Below are positions 51,295 through 59,438 of a stretch of DNA of 64,000 nucleotides, piece after piece. The position numbers were made by a program, and so were the translations under genes. The stretch lies in assembly GCF_023155855.1 (NCBI RefSeq), contig NZ_JAKNUT010000003.1, positions 372,001 to 436,000 of the forward strand. The letters are read 5' to 3'. Within the stretch, counting starts at the first letter, position 1. Each line of letters begins with the position of its first letter. The notes under the pieces were generated by a model. That model searched no databases, was not told the origin of the DNA, and worked only from the letters and a program-made list of their open reading frames with translations. The stretch comes from Microbacterium aoyamense. GTDB lineage: Bacteria; Actinomycetota; Actinomycetes; Actinomycetales; Microbacteriaceae.

Positions 51295-52025
51295 CGGCCG
51301 CGGCGACCACGGCCGGGGCGCTCGCCGTCGACCGGCTCACTGTCGGCTACGGCGGCGCTCCGGTCCTGCACGACGTCTCCTTCGCGCTGCGACCGGGCGA
51401 GATCGTCGCCGTTCTCGGAGCGAACGGCGCGGGCAAGACGACGCTGCTGCGCTCGCTCGCAGGTCTCGTGCGCGTGACGTCCGGCGACGTCCTCCTCGAC
51501 GGCATCGACCTCGCTCGTGTGCGCACGGAGGACCGAGCGCGACGGGGACTGGCCCTCGTGCCCGACGGCCAGAGCGTCGTCGCCGAACTCACGGTCGACG
51601 AGAACCTGCGCCTGGGCGCCCTGTGGCGTCACCGCGGCGTTGCGCGCGCACGAGCGCTGGACGGCGTGTACGACCTGTTCGAGCCGCTCGCGCGACGCCG
51701 CGACAGCGCCGGACACCAGCTCTCAGGCGGTGAGCGGCAGATGCTCGCCCTGGGGCGCGCCCTCATCGCGGATCCGATCCTGCTCGCCCTGGACGAGCCA
51801 TCCCTCGGGCTTGCGCCGCTCGTGGTCGCACAGCTGCTCGGGGTCCTGCGGGATGCGGCGCAGAGCCGCGGGCTCACGGTCCTGCTCGCCGAGCAGAACG
51901 TCACGAGCGCTCTCTCGATCGCCGACCGAGGGGTCGTGCTCGATCTGGGGCGGGTGGTCGCCGACGCTCCCGCGACCGCCCTTGCGCACGATTCCGCCCT
52001 CCGACACGCCTACCTGGGATTCTGA
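51291..52025 (+). CDS. livF: Branched-chain-type ABC transporter ATP-binding protein (LivF)
   Basis: A 244-residue ATPase with Walker A GANGAGKTT, signature HQLSGGERQMLALGRAL, Walker B ILLALDEPSLGLAP and switch VLLAEQN, the LivF-specific AEQN ending. Starts with the four-base overlap ATGA on LivG, ends with a one-base overlap on the permease, so all components are coupled. Confidence 0.95.
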   Translation: MTAAATTAGALAVDRLTVGYGGAPVLHDVSFALRPGEIVAVLGANGAGKTTLLRSLAGLVRVTSGDVLLDGIDLARVRTEDRARRGLALVPDGQSVVAELTVDENLRLGALWRHRGVARARALDGVYDLFEPLARRRDSAGHQLSGGERQMLALGRALIADPILLALDEPSLGLAPLVVAQLLGVLRDAAQSRGLTVLLAEQNVTSALSIADRGVVLDLGRVVADAPATALAHDSALRHAYLGF

Positions 52026-52903
52026 TGGACCGACTCGCTCTTCTCCTCGCCACGGGACTCGCGCGCGGCGCGATCTTCGCGCTGTTCGCGCTCTCGCTCG
52101 TTCTGATCTGGCGCGCAGCGCGGATCGTCAACTTCGCCCAGGGGGCGATGGCACTCGTCGCGACCTATGTGGCCTTCGCCGTCACGGGGTTCACTGGCTC
52201 GTACTGGATGGGGCTCGCCGCCGGCGTGATCTCGGGCGCCGCCATCGGCTTCGCCGTCGAGCGGGGAGTCATGCGCTACGCCCCTCGCGACAACCCGATG
52301 TCGGGCGTCATCGTGGCGATCGGCCTCGTGATGGTGCTCCAATCCCTGCTCGGCATCCTCTTCGGTCAGCAGTACCAGCCGATGCGCGCGCCGTTCGACG
52401 ACACTCCGATCGTGATCGGCGGGATGCCGCTCCTCTCGCCCTACGACCTCTTCGTTCTCGTCGTCGCGCTCGTCGTGATGGTCGGCCTCGCGATCCTGTT
52501 CGCCCGCACCTCGCTGGGGCTGCAGCTGAGGGCGTCGGCGTTCGCGCCGGAAGTGTCGCGCGTGCTCGGGGTGCGGGTGGGCAGGATGGTGACGATCGGA
52601 TGGATGCTGTCAGCCGCTGTCGCGGCGCTCGCCGCGATGCTGCTCGTCCCCACCGAACTCGGGCTGAACCCGCACTCGACCGACGTGCTCTTCGTCTACG
52701 CCTTCACGGTCGCCGTCATCGGCGGACTCGACTCGCCTGCCGGCGCGCTGCTCGGCGGTCTGCTCGTCGGTGTCGCCATGACCCTCGTCACCGGCTATCT
52801 CGGGTCCACCGTCGCGCCGATCGGCGTGCTCGTGCTGCTCGTCGCCGTGCTGCTGGTCAAACCGGGCGGAATCTTCTCGATGCGAGAGGCGCGCAGCGCA
52901 TGA
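52025..52903 (+). CDS. livH: Branched-chain-type ABC transporter permease (LivH)
   Basis: A 292-residue permease with eight or so helices. Family boxes include LIWRAARIVNFAQGAMALVATYVAF near the start, VERGVMRYAPRDNPMSGVIVAIGLVMVLQ, LRASAFAPEVSRVLGVRVGRMVTIGWMLSAAVAALAAML, and FAVAVIGGLDSPAGALLGGLLVGVAMTLV. Forms the heterodimeric channel with LivM. TGATG overlap with LivF and ATGA with LivM. Confidence 0.93.
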   Translation: MDRLALLLATGLARGAIFALFALSLVLIWRAARIVNFAQGAMALVATYVAFAVTGFTGSYWMGLAAGVISGAAIGFAVERGVMRYAPRDNPMSGVIVAIGLVMVLQSLLGILFGQQYQPMRAPFDDTPIVIGGMPLLSPYDLFVLVVALVVMVGLAILFARTSLGLQLRASAFAPEVSRVLGVRVGRMVTIGWMLSAAVAALAAMLLVPTELGLNPHSTDVLFVYAFTVAVIGGLDSPAGALLGGLLVGVAMTLVTGYLGSTVAPIGVLVLLVAVLLVKPGGIFSMREARSA

Positions 52904-54024
52904 CCCGTCTCTTTCCCGCACTGACAGGTCCGGCACGCACCGTCGTGTTCGGCGTCATCCTCACGACCCTGGCGATCGGTGGAACCTTCCTGCTCGATCC
53001 GTACCGCAACTTCCAGCTCGCGACGATCGCGGCATCCTTCTGCGCCGCCGCAGGACTCACTCTGCTGATCGGGCTCAGCGGTCAGCTCTCGCTCGGCCAC
53101 GCGGCGCTCATGGCGGCGGGTGGCTACGGATACGCGCTCACGGTCAATGCCCTCACCCACCTCGGGGTCGACGGAGTCCCTCGGTTCGCGCTCGCCCTGT
53201 TCGCCGCGGTCGCCGTCGCCGGAGTGATCGGCCTGCTCCTCGGGCTCGCCGCCGCTCGCCTGCGAGGACCCTATCTCGCCGGTGTCACGCTCGCGCTCGT
53301 GATCGCGCTGCCGGCACTGACTGCCGTCTTCTCGGGCGTGCTGCGTGGCGATCAGGGCCTGCAGATCCCCTTCGACGGTGTGCCGCCGTTCCTGCGCGCG
53401 CTCATCGCGATCGAGCAGTGGCAGGCATGGGTCGCGATCCTGGTGACGGGATTCGTCGTAACGACGCTGGCCGCCACTGCGCGTGGCCGGCTGGGGCTGC
53501 GCATGCGCGCTGTCCGCGACGACGAGACCGCCGCGCGACTGAGCGGCGTTCCTGCGGGCCGGGTCAAGGTCGCGGCGTTCACGCTGAGCGCCGTCTCGGC
53601 GGGCGCGGGGGGCGCCGTGCTGTGCTTCGTGACGCAGTCTGTGAGCCCCGGCGCCTACACGTTGGCATTCTCGCTGCTCCTCGTCGTCGCGGTCGTCATC
53701 GGCGGACTGGGGAGTCTCGGCGGCGCGGCGATCGGCTCCGCGCTCATCGTGCTGCTCCCGTGGCTCCTCAACACCACGACGGCCGCACTCGATCTGCCCG
53801 TCGAGGTGTCGCAGCGGCTCGCGGGGAACGCGTCCGTGCTGATCTTCGGGCTGCTCCTCATCGTCGTCACCCTGGCGCGTCCCGGGGGACTCGCGAGCCT
53901 GCACATCCGGCGCAGTCGGCGTAGTGAAGCCCCGCTCGCAGCGCCCCCGGAACCGCCCGCCTCCGCGGGCGAGCCGCCACCCCGCATTCCGATCCTGTCC
54001 CACCCGCCCACCACAGAGAGGTGA
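52900..54024 (+). CDS. livM: Branched-chain-type ABC transporter permease (LivM)
   Basis: A 374-residue permease. FQLATIAASFCAAAGLTLLIGLSGQLSLGHAALMAAGGYGYAL matches the LivM start, and RMRAVRDDETAARLSGVPAGRVKVAAFTLSAVSAGAGGAVLCFV with VVIGGLGSLGGAAIGSALIVLLPWLL the EAA and closing regions. A 45-residue proline-rich cytoplasmic tail (EAPLAAPPEPPASAGEPPPRIP) ends the chain and is not typical. The start at 52900 overlaps LivH by four bases; the binding protein begins three bases after its stop. Confidence 0.93.
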   Translation: MTRLFPALTGPARTVVFGVILTTLAIGGTFLLDPYRNFQLATIAASFCAAAGLTLLIGLSGQLSLGHAALMAAGGYGYALTVNALTHLGVDGVPRFALALFAAVAVAGVIGLLLGLAAARLRGPYLAGVTLALVIALPALTAVFSGVLRGDQGLQIPFDGVPPFLRALIAIEQWQAWVAILVTGFVVTTLAATARGRLGLRMRAVRDDETAARLSGVPAGRVKVAAFTLSAVSAGAGGAVLCFVTQSVSPGAYTLAFSLLLVVAVVIGGLGSLGGAAIGSALIVLLPWLLNTTTAALDLPVEVSQRLAGNASVLIFGLLLIVVTLARPGGLASLHIRRSRRSEAPLAAPPEPPASAGEPPPRIPILSHPPTTER

Positions 54025-54026
54025 CC

Positions 54027-55319
54027 ATGTCACAGCATCACACCGCACGCCGACGTGCGGCCGCCCTCGCGCTCGCGGCCGTCGTCGCCCTCGCGCTCAC
54101 CGCCTGCAGCACTCCGGCCGCACCCGGCGACGACTCGTCCGGCCCGCCGCCCGGCGTCACCGACACGACCGTCACGATCGGGGCGCACACCCCGCTCACG
54201 GGTCCGGCGGCGGCAGGATACGCGTCCATCTCGGCGGCGGCATCCGCCTACTTCGCGTACCTCAACGCCCAGGGCGGAGTGCACGGTCGCGAGATCGAGT
54301 ACATCGTCAAGGACGACGGCTACAACCCCGCGACCACGCAGACGGTGGTCCGCGAGCTGGTGCAGGAGGACGAGGTGTTCGCGATCGTCAACGGCCTCGG
54401 CACTCCGACCCACACGGCCGTGCTCGACTACCTGAATCAGAACGAGGTGCCGGACCTGTTCGTCGCGTCGGGGTCCACCAACTGGAACCAGCCCGACAAG
54501 TACCCGTTCACCTACGGCTTCAATGCCGACTACGTGGTCGAGGGCGCCGCGCTCGCGCAGTACGCCGCCGACACGGCGCCGGGCAAGAAGGTATGCCTCC
54601 TGGGTCAGGACGACGACTTCGGCGACGAGCTCATCGAGGGTGCCGAGCTCGCTCTCGGAGCCGACGGTCTCACCCACGTCGAGCGCTACTCCGTCTCGAA
54701 CCAGGACGTCACCGCCCAGATCGGCGCGCTCAAGGCCGCGGGGTGCGAGATCAATCTGCTCGCGACGATCAACGGCTTCACGGCGCTCGCGATCGGCACC
54801 GCGGCACAGTTCGGCTGGTTCCCGCAGTGGTTCTCGTCGTCGTCCGGCGCGGACTACCCGACGCTCGTCGGGTACTTGGGCGAGGACGTCGGTCCGAAGC
54901 TGCTCCAGGGCTTCACGGGCACGAACTACCTGCCGGCGCTCGGAGGCGACGACGAGTGGGTGTCGCTGTTCCGTGAAATCAACGACGAGTACAACGACGG
55001 CGCCCCGTTCGACGGCAACACCATCTACGGCATGAGCGTCGCGTATCTCTTCGCCGAGGCGCTCGAAGCCGCCGGCGAGGATCCGACCAGACAGTCGCTG
55101 CTGGATGCCGTGGCATCCGGCGATCTCGCGGGCAACGGCATCCTTCCCCTGTCGTTCTCGTCCGACACCCACGCGGCCTACCTGGGCGTCGGCATCAGCC
55201 AGGTCGACCAGGGCGTGCAGGACTACGTCGGCGCGACCTATGCCATCGAGGGCGGCGACGTCGTCGAGGTGGATGCGACGCCGGTGCCGCTGTCAGGCGA
55301 GGGCGTTCCCGGCTCCTGA
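54027..55319 (+). CDS. Branched-chain-type ABC transporter substrate-binding lipoprotein
   Basis: A 430-residue binding protein with lipoprotein signal MSQHHTARRRAAALALAAVV...LTAC (Cys27). The Peripla_BP_6 fold is shown by DTTVTIGAHTPLTGPAAAGYASISAAASAYFAYLNAQGGVHGREIEYIVKDDGYNPATTQTVVRELVQEDEVFAIVNGLGTPTHTAV. Relatives bind amino acids, aromatic acids, amides or aliphatic acids. Placement in an operon with a shared acyl-CoA-type operator suggests a carboxylic acid ligand (inference). GAGAGG five bases before ATG 54027. The operon ends here, before repeat copy B. Confidence 0.92.
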   Translation: MSQHHTARRRAAALALAAVVALALTACSTPAAPGDDSSGPPPGVTDTTVTIGAHTPLTGPAAAGYASISAAASAYFAYLNAQGGVHGREIEYIVKDDGYNPATTQTVVRELVQEDEVFAIVNGLGTPTHTAVLDYLNQNEVPDLFVASGSTNWNQPDKYPFTYGFNADYVVEGAALAQYAADTAPGKKVCLLGQDDDFGDELIEGAELALGADGLTHVERYSVSNQDVTAQIGALKAAGCEINLLATINGFTALAIGTAAQFGWFPQWFSSSSGADYPTLVGYLGEDVGPKLLQGFTGTNYLPALGGDDEWVSLFREINDEYNDGAPFDGNTIYGMSVAYLFAEALEAAGEDPTRQSLLDAVASGDLAGNGILPLSFSSDTHAAYLGVGISQVDQGVQDYVGATYAIEGGDVVEVDATPVPLSGEGVPGS

Positions 55320-55334
55320 GTCATTCCGATTCGC

Positions 55335-55413
55335 GCGAGCGGGCACTTCGCGCCCCATCGGGCATGTTGAGTCGCACTCATCGTGCCCGATGGGGACGAG
55401 TGTGCCCGCTCGC
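55335..55413. repeat. Dispersed palindromic repeat, copy B (double-stem)
   Basis: Outer arms GCGAGCGGGCAC (55335-55346) and GTGCCCGCTCGC (55402-55413) are exact complements, and inner arms CCCCATCGGGCA (55353-55364) and TGCCCGATGGGG (55384-55395) likewise. It lies between the binding-protein gene and the convergent nuclease-like gene, so it can also serve as a bidirectional terminator. Confidence 0.75.
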
Positions 55414-55424
55414 GGCCGAACCTC

Positions 55425-56402
55425 TCAACGAGGCGTGCGGATGCTGTACACCGCCAGTCGGCGGCGCAGCGCCGATGCCGACCCCAGGTGGTCGAAGGAC
55501 CAGCGAGCGATCGGTCGCACCGTCTTCGCGCGGATCCAGTCCTCCCGCTCCTTCTCGATCTGGAGTACGTCACGGGGAGTCCGGTTGCCGCTCATGGCCG
55601 GGTCGAGATACTTGCCCATGCCGTCGAACTCGCCCCAGGCATCCGCCTCCTCGAGCCCGAAGTCGACGTAGAAGTAGCCGCCGCGTCCGTTGCTGATCGG
55701 CACCTGGAGCTGGATGTCGGTGAATCCGAGCTCATGCAGGAGCACGCGACTCACGCTCTCGCCAGGCAGCTGGGCTCGCCCGTCTGCGAATTCGATGACG
55801 TGGCGTGCCTGACGCACCCCGCGACCGCCCGCCATCGCCGCGACGCGTGATCTCAAGCCGTCCTTGAAGATCTCCGCGCTCTCGACGTCGTATCTGCGCG
55901 CCCGGTCGTCCCAGGCGACCCGCCGGAGCGCGGCGTCCGCGGCACACACCGCGGTGCGGAGCGGGGTCGAGCGCGCGACATCGACGACCGTCCTCTCGAG
56001 GGACGTGCAGCGGATGCCGTCGAACTCGGCGACGTCCACCTCGGCGAGTGAATCGCGGTGGCGCACGACCGAGGCGCCCGAGTGCGCCTCCAGGCTGTGT
56101 CGCAGTGTCCTGTGGACGGCCGTGGGCGCGCCGCCGTAGAGCGGCAATCCCCAGACCGCTGCCGCCGACACGTGCGAGATGACGCTGTTGTCCGTTCGTT
56201 CGGCGCGGGTGACGGCCAGCACGCGCAGCAGGTGCTGCTGTTCGCGACGGAGCCCACGCACGGCGGGGCCGCTCGCGTAGCTTCCACGGTGCACGGGAAC
56301 GAGGTCGCCCGCCTCGACGCGTCGCTTGATCTCCCTCCAGCTCGTACCCAGCCTCAAGGCGGCCGAGTCGATGAGCAGGTCTGCCAGGTCGTCGCGCTGC
56401 AT
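55425..56402 (-). CDS. AbiEi-like N-terminal domain with DUF559-type nuclease fold
   Basis: A 325-residue protein. The N-terminal half has a winged helix as in the AbiEi antitoxin group (SWREIKRRVEAGDLVPVHRGSYAS) and a domain with VISHVSAAAVWGLPLYGGAPTAVH. The C-terminal region, LPGESVSRVLLHELGFTDIQLQVPISNGRGGYFYVDFGLEEADAWGEFDGMGKY, matches the PD-(D/E)xK (Vsr/DUF559) pattern with E, D and E-x-D at positions that could hold metal. Such proteins are frequent in Microbacteriaceae; partner AbiEii nucleotidyltransferase is absent here, so a functional toxin-antitoxin pair is not seen. Flanked on both sides by palindromic repeats B and C. Confidence 0.78.
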   Translation of the reverse strand: MQRDDLADLLIDSAALRLGTSWREIKRRVEAGDLVPVHRGSYASGPAVRGLRREQQHLLRVLAVTRAERTDNSVISHVSAAAVWGLPLYGGAPTAVHRTLRHSLEAHSGASVVRHRDSLAEVDVAEFDGIRCTSLERTVVDVARSTPLRTAVCAADAALRRVAWDDRARRYDVESAEIFKDGLRSRVAAMAGGRGVRQARHVIEFADGRAQLPGESVSRVLLHELGFTDIQLQVPISNGRGGYFYVDFGLEEADAWGEFDGMGKYLDPAMSGNRTPRDVLQIEKEREDWIRAKTVRPIARWSFDHLGSASALRRRLAVYSIRTPR

Positions 56403-56519
56403 CCACCGAGGTTGTCAACTCTTCGCGCGCGACATCGTTTGCCACGACCGATCAGGGGACCCGAGGCCGTGAAGGCGCCCTGGGGAGGAGCCGCCGCTCA
56501 GTCGAACGGGCACGTTCCA

Positions 56520-56563
56520 CCCGAGCGGGCACGGTGTTTTGTTGCCGTGGCTGCCCGCTCGGG
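56520..56563. repeat. Dispersed palindromic repeat, copy C
   Basis: CCCGAGCGGGCA (56520-56531) and TGCCCGCTCGGG (56552-56563) are exact inverted arms around a 20-base loop containing a GTTTTGTT tract. Further partial copies, GAACGGGCAC at 56504 and ATGCCCGCTC at about 56570, flank it. It separates the divergent-side gene at 56402 from the acyl-CoA ligase gene end at 56615. Confidence 0.7.
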
Positions 56564-56614
56564 ACGAACATGCCCGCTCCGACCGGGAATGCACCGGCTC
56601 GGGGCGGGACCGAC

Positions 56615-58189
56615 TCAGGAGACGGGGGTGAACTGCTCCACCAGGCTGCGCTTGAGCACCTTGCCGCTCGAACCCAGCGGCAGCGTCGGCACGATGTGCA
56701 CCACGCGGGGGTACTTGTAGGCCGCGATCCGATCGCGGACGAACGCGACGACCTCGTCGGCATCCAGCTCGACGTCCTCGTGCGGAACCACGGCGGCATG
56801 GACCTCCTGCCCGCGCATGTCGTCGGCGACGCCGAACACCGCCGCGACGGCGATGCCCGGGTGTCGCGCGAGCACCGCCTCGACCTCGGTCGGGTAGACG
56901 TTGTAGCCCGAGCGCACAATCATGTCCTTCTTGCGATCGACGATCGTGAGGATCCCGTCGACGTAGGTCCCCAGATCGCCCGTGCGGAACCAGCCGTCGA
57001 CGACCGCGGCGGACGAGGCATCCGGTCGTCCGAGATAGCCCTTCAGGAGGTTGTGGCCGCGTACGACGATCTCGCCGAGACCGTCCTCGACGAGTTCGAC
57101 GCGGTCTTCGGTCTCGGGATCGGCGATCGCGACGTCGACGCCCCAGAGCGCCCGTCCCACGGTGCCGGGGCGGATCGGCTCGTGCAGCGGGTTCGACGAG
57201 ACCGTTGGGGCCGTCTCGGTCAGGCCGTACCCCTCGTGCACCTGCGCGCCGAAGGCCTCGCAGAAGGCCTCGAGCACGGCGACGGGAAGCGCTGCCCCGC
57301 CCGAGACGGCGTAGCGCAGGGGCGGCCGGTCCGCCGAGCGGCGCGCAGCCTCGAGCATCCCGACATACATCGTCGGGACGGCGGTGAAGACCGTCGCATC
57401 GAGCCGTGTCATGAGGGCGAGCGCCTCGTCGGCGTCGAAGCGGGGGAGCAGGATGACGGATGCCCCGACCCGGAACGCGATGTTCATGACCGCGGTCTGG
57501 CCGAAGGTGTGGAAGAGCGGCAAGCCGCCGAAGACGATGTCGTCGGCACGCAGGTCGAAGGCGTCGATGAGGGTGCAGTGGATCTGCTCCACGATCGACA
57601 GGTGCGAGCCGACGGCGCCCTTGGGGGTGCCCGTCGTGCCGGAGGTGTAGAGGATGGTGGCGGCATCGAGGGGACCCACGGGCTCGTGCCGTGCAATGGG
57701 AGCGGCGATGGATGCCTCGGCCTCGAGCCGCGGCAGATCCACGCCCGCATCGGCAGGAAGCAGGACCGTGAGGAGCGGCACCCCCGCCTGCGCCGCCGCC
57801 GGTGCCGCCTCGGTGAGGAGCGGAGCGGCGGCGACGAGCAGGTCCGCGCCCGAATCGCGCAGGACGAAGGCGATCTCGTCGGCCTTGAAGAGCAGATGCA
57901 CGGGCACGACGATCGCGCCGAGCGACAGCGCCGCGAAGTACACGCGCGCGAAGTCGGGCACGTTCGGAATGAGCATCCCGACGCGGTCGCCGCGGCCGAT
58001 GCCGCGCGCACGCAGGGCGCCCGCATACGCACGCGTCTGATCCCACAGCTCGCGATAGGTGGTCGTGCCGCCCATGAAGTGCAGAGCGATGCGATCGGGA
58101 TGACGCGTCGCCGACTCGCTCAGGATGCTCGCGACCGACAGCGTCGCGAAGCCGGCGTCGTCGATGGCCGGATCGGGGGAATGAGTCAT
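56615..58189 (-). CDS. Acyl-CoA ligase (AMP-dependent synthetase)
   Basis: A 524-residue ANL-superfamily ligase. A3 loop TILYTSGTTGTPKGAVGSH, A5 GYGLTETAPT, A7 DGWFRTGDLGTYVDGILTIVDRKKDMIVRSGYNVYPTEVEAVLARHPG and the C-terminal lysine region PLGSSGKVLKRSLVEQF. It activates a carboxylic acid to its CoA ester via an acyl-adenylate. GAGGAAGG five bases before ATG 58189. It is the third gene of the phosphotransferase-ACAD-ligase operon (42-base gap to the ACAD stop). The combination mirrors LvaE with LvaA and LvaC in levulinate catabolism. Confidence 0.92.
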   Translation of the reverse strand: MTHSPDPAIDDAGFATLSVASILSESATRHPDRIALHFMGGTTTYRELWDQTRAYAGALRARGIGRGDRVGMLIPNVPDFARVYFAALSLGAIVVPVHLLFKADEIAFVLRDSGADLLVAAAPLLTEAAPAAAQAGVPLLTVLLPADAGVDLPRLEAEASIAAPIARHEPVGPLDAATILYTSGTTGTPKGAVGSHLSIVEQIHCTLIDAFDLRADDIVFGGLPLFHTFGQTAVMNIAFRVGASVILLPRFDADEALALMTRLDATVFTAVPTMYVGMLEAARRSADRPPLRYAVSGGAALPVAVLEAFCEAFGAQVHEGYGLTETAPTVSSNPLHEPIRPGTVGRALWGVDVAIADPETEDRVELVEDGLGEIVVRGHNLLKGYLGRPDASSAAVVDGWFRTGDLGTYVDGILTIVDRKKDMIVRSGYNVYPTEVEAVLARHPGIAVAAVFGVADDMRGQEVHAAVVPHEDVELDADEVVAFVRDRIAAYKYPRVVHIVPTLPLGSSGKVLKRSLVEQFTPVS

Positions 58190-58232
58190 CAGGGGCCTTC
58201 CTCGTTGAAGATCGTTGGAGCGGGATTCGGGA

Positions 58233-59438
58233 TCAGCCGCGCAGCTCGGCGCGACCGAGGCTCGAGAGATGCACCTCGTCGGGGCCGTCTGCCAGGCGGA
58301 GCGAGCGGATGCCGGCATACAGCTCCGCCAGCGGCGTGTCGCTGGAGACGCCGGCCCCGCCGTGCACCTGGATCGCGCGGTCGATGATCGTCTGCACGGC
58401 GCGCGGGACCGCGATCTTGATGGCCTGGATCTCGGTCATCGCCCGGCGATTTCCGACGGTGTCCATGAGCCACGCCGTCTTGAGCACGAGCAGTCGCAGC
58501 GCCTCGAGCTGGATGCGCGCCTCGGCCGCCCACTCCCGGACGACGCCCTGGTCGGCGAGCGAGCGCCCGAACGCCTGGCGCTCGTTCGCCCGGGCGATCA
58601 TGAGGGCGAGCGCCCGCTCGCCCATGCCGATGGCGCGCATGCAGTGGTGGATGCGTCCCGGTCCGAGCCGCGCTTGCGCGATCGCGAAGCCGGAGCCCTC
58701 GTCGCCGATCAGGTTCTCGGCCGGCACGCGCACGTCGTCGAACGCGATCTCGGCGTGGCCGCCGTGGTCGCGGTCGTCGTAGCCGAACACGGACAGCGGG
58801 CGGACGATCCGCACTCCGGGGGTGTCGCGCGGCACGAGGATCATGGACTGCTGACGGTGGCGATCGGCCTCGGGGTCCGTCTTGCCCATGACGATGAAGA
58901 TGGCGGCATCCGGATTCATCGCTCCCGTCGACCACCACTTGCGCCCCGACACCACGTACTCGTCGCCGTCACGGCGGATCCGCGTGCCGATGTTGGTCGC
59001 ATCGGACGACGCGACATCGGGCTCGGTCATGCAGAACGACGACCGGATCTCGGCGCGAAGGAGCGGGTCGAGCCACTGAGCCTTCTGCGCCGCGGTGCCG
59101 AAGTCGTTCAGGACCTCCATGTTCCCGGTGTCGGGGGCGGCGCAGTTGAACGCGACGGGGGCGAGGCGCGGACTCCACCCGGTCACCTCGGCGATCGATG
59201 CGTACTGCAGATTGGTCAGCCCCGCACCGCCGTGATCGCCGGGGAGGAAGAGGTTCCACAGCCCCTGAGCGCGCGCTTCGCGCTGCAGGTCCGCGATGAC
59301 GCGCCAGCCTCCCCATCGGTCGGGCTCGGCGGCCAGCTCGGCGTCGAGCACCGGCTCGGCGGGGAGCACATGCCCTTCGAGGAATGTTCGTGCGCGGTCG
59401 GTCAGCTCCCGCGAGCGTTCGTCGACGGAGAAATCCAT
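58233..59438 (-). CDS. Acyl-CoA dehydrogenase, ACAD10/ACAD11-like
   Basis: A 401-residue flavoprotein. Features diagnostic for the ACAD10/11-like branch are KWWSTGAMNPDAAIFIVMGKTDPEADRHRQQSMILVPRDTPGVRIVRPLSVFGYDDRDHGGHAEIAFDDVRVPAENLI and GPGRIHHCMRAIGMGERALALM. General ACAD marks: TEPDVASSDATN (FAD contact) and the end AIQVHGGAGVSSDTPLAELYAGIRSLRLADGPDEVHLSS. In mammals ACAD11 and in Pseudomonas LvaC such domains act with a phosphotransferase to convert 4-hydroxyacyl-CoA. The ATG overlaps the phosphotransferase stop by one base (TGATG), so the split pair is co-translated as expected for partners fused in ACAD10/11. Confidence 0.93.
   Translation of the reverse strand: MDFSVDERSRELTDRARTFLEGHVLPAEPVLDAELAAEPDRWGGWRVIADLQREARAQGLWNLFLPGDHGGAGLTNLQYASIAEVTGWSPRLAPVAFNCAAPDTGNMEVLNDFGTAAQKAQWLDPLLRAEIRSSFCMTEPDVASSDATNIGTRIRRDGDEYVVSGRKWWSTGAMNPDAAIFIVMGKTDPEADRHRQQSMILVPRDTPGVRIVRPLSVFGYDDRDHGGHAEIAFDDVRVPAENLIGDEGSGFAIAQARLGPGRIHHCMRAIGMGERALALMIARANERQAFGRSLADQGVVREWAAEARIQLEALRLLVLKTAWLMDTVGNRRAMTEIQAIKIAVPRAVQTIIDRAIQVHGGAGVSSDTPLAELYAGIRSLRLADGPDEVHLSSLGRAELRG

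Noticed and set aside
50545..55319. Leucine/isoleucine/valine-specific uptake system
   Set aside because: The family name is used for the subunits only. The shared operator with acyl-CoA genes and the broad ligand range of such binding proteins make amino-acid specificity doubtful.
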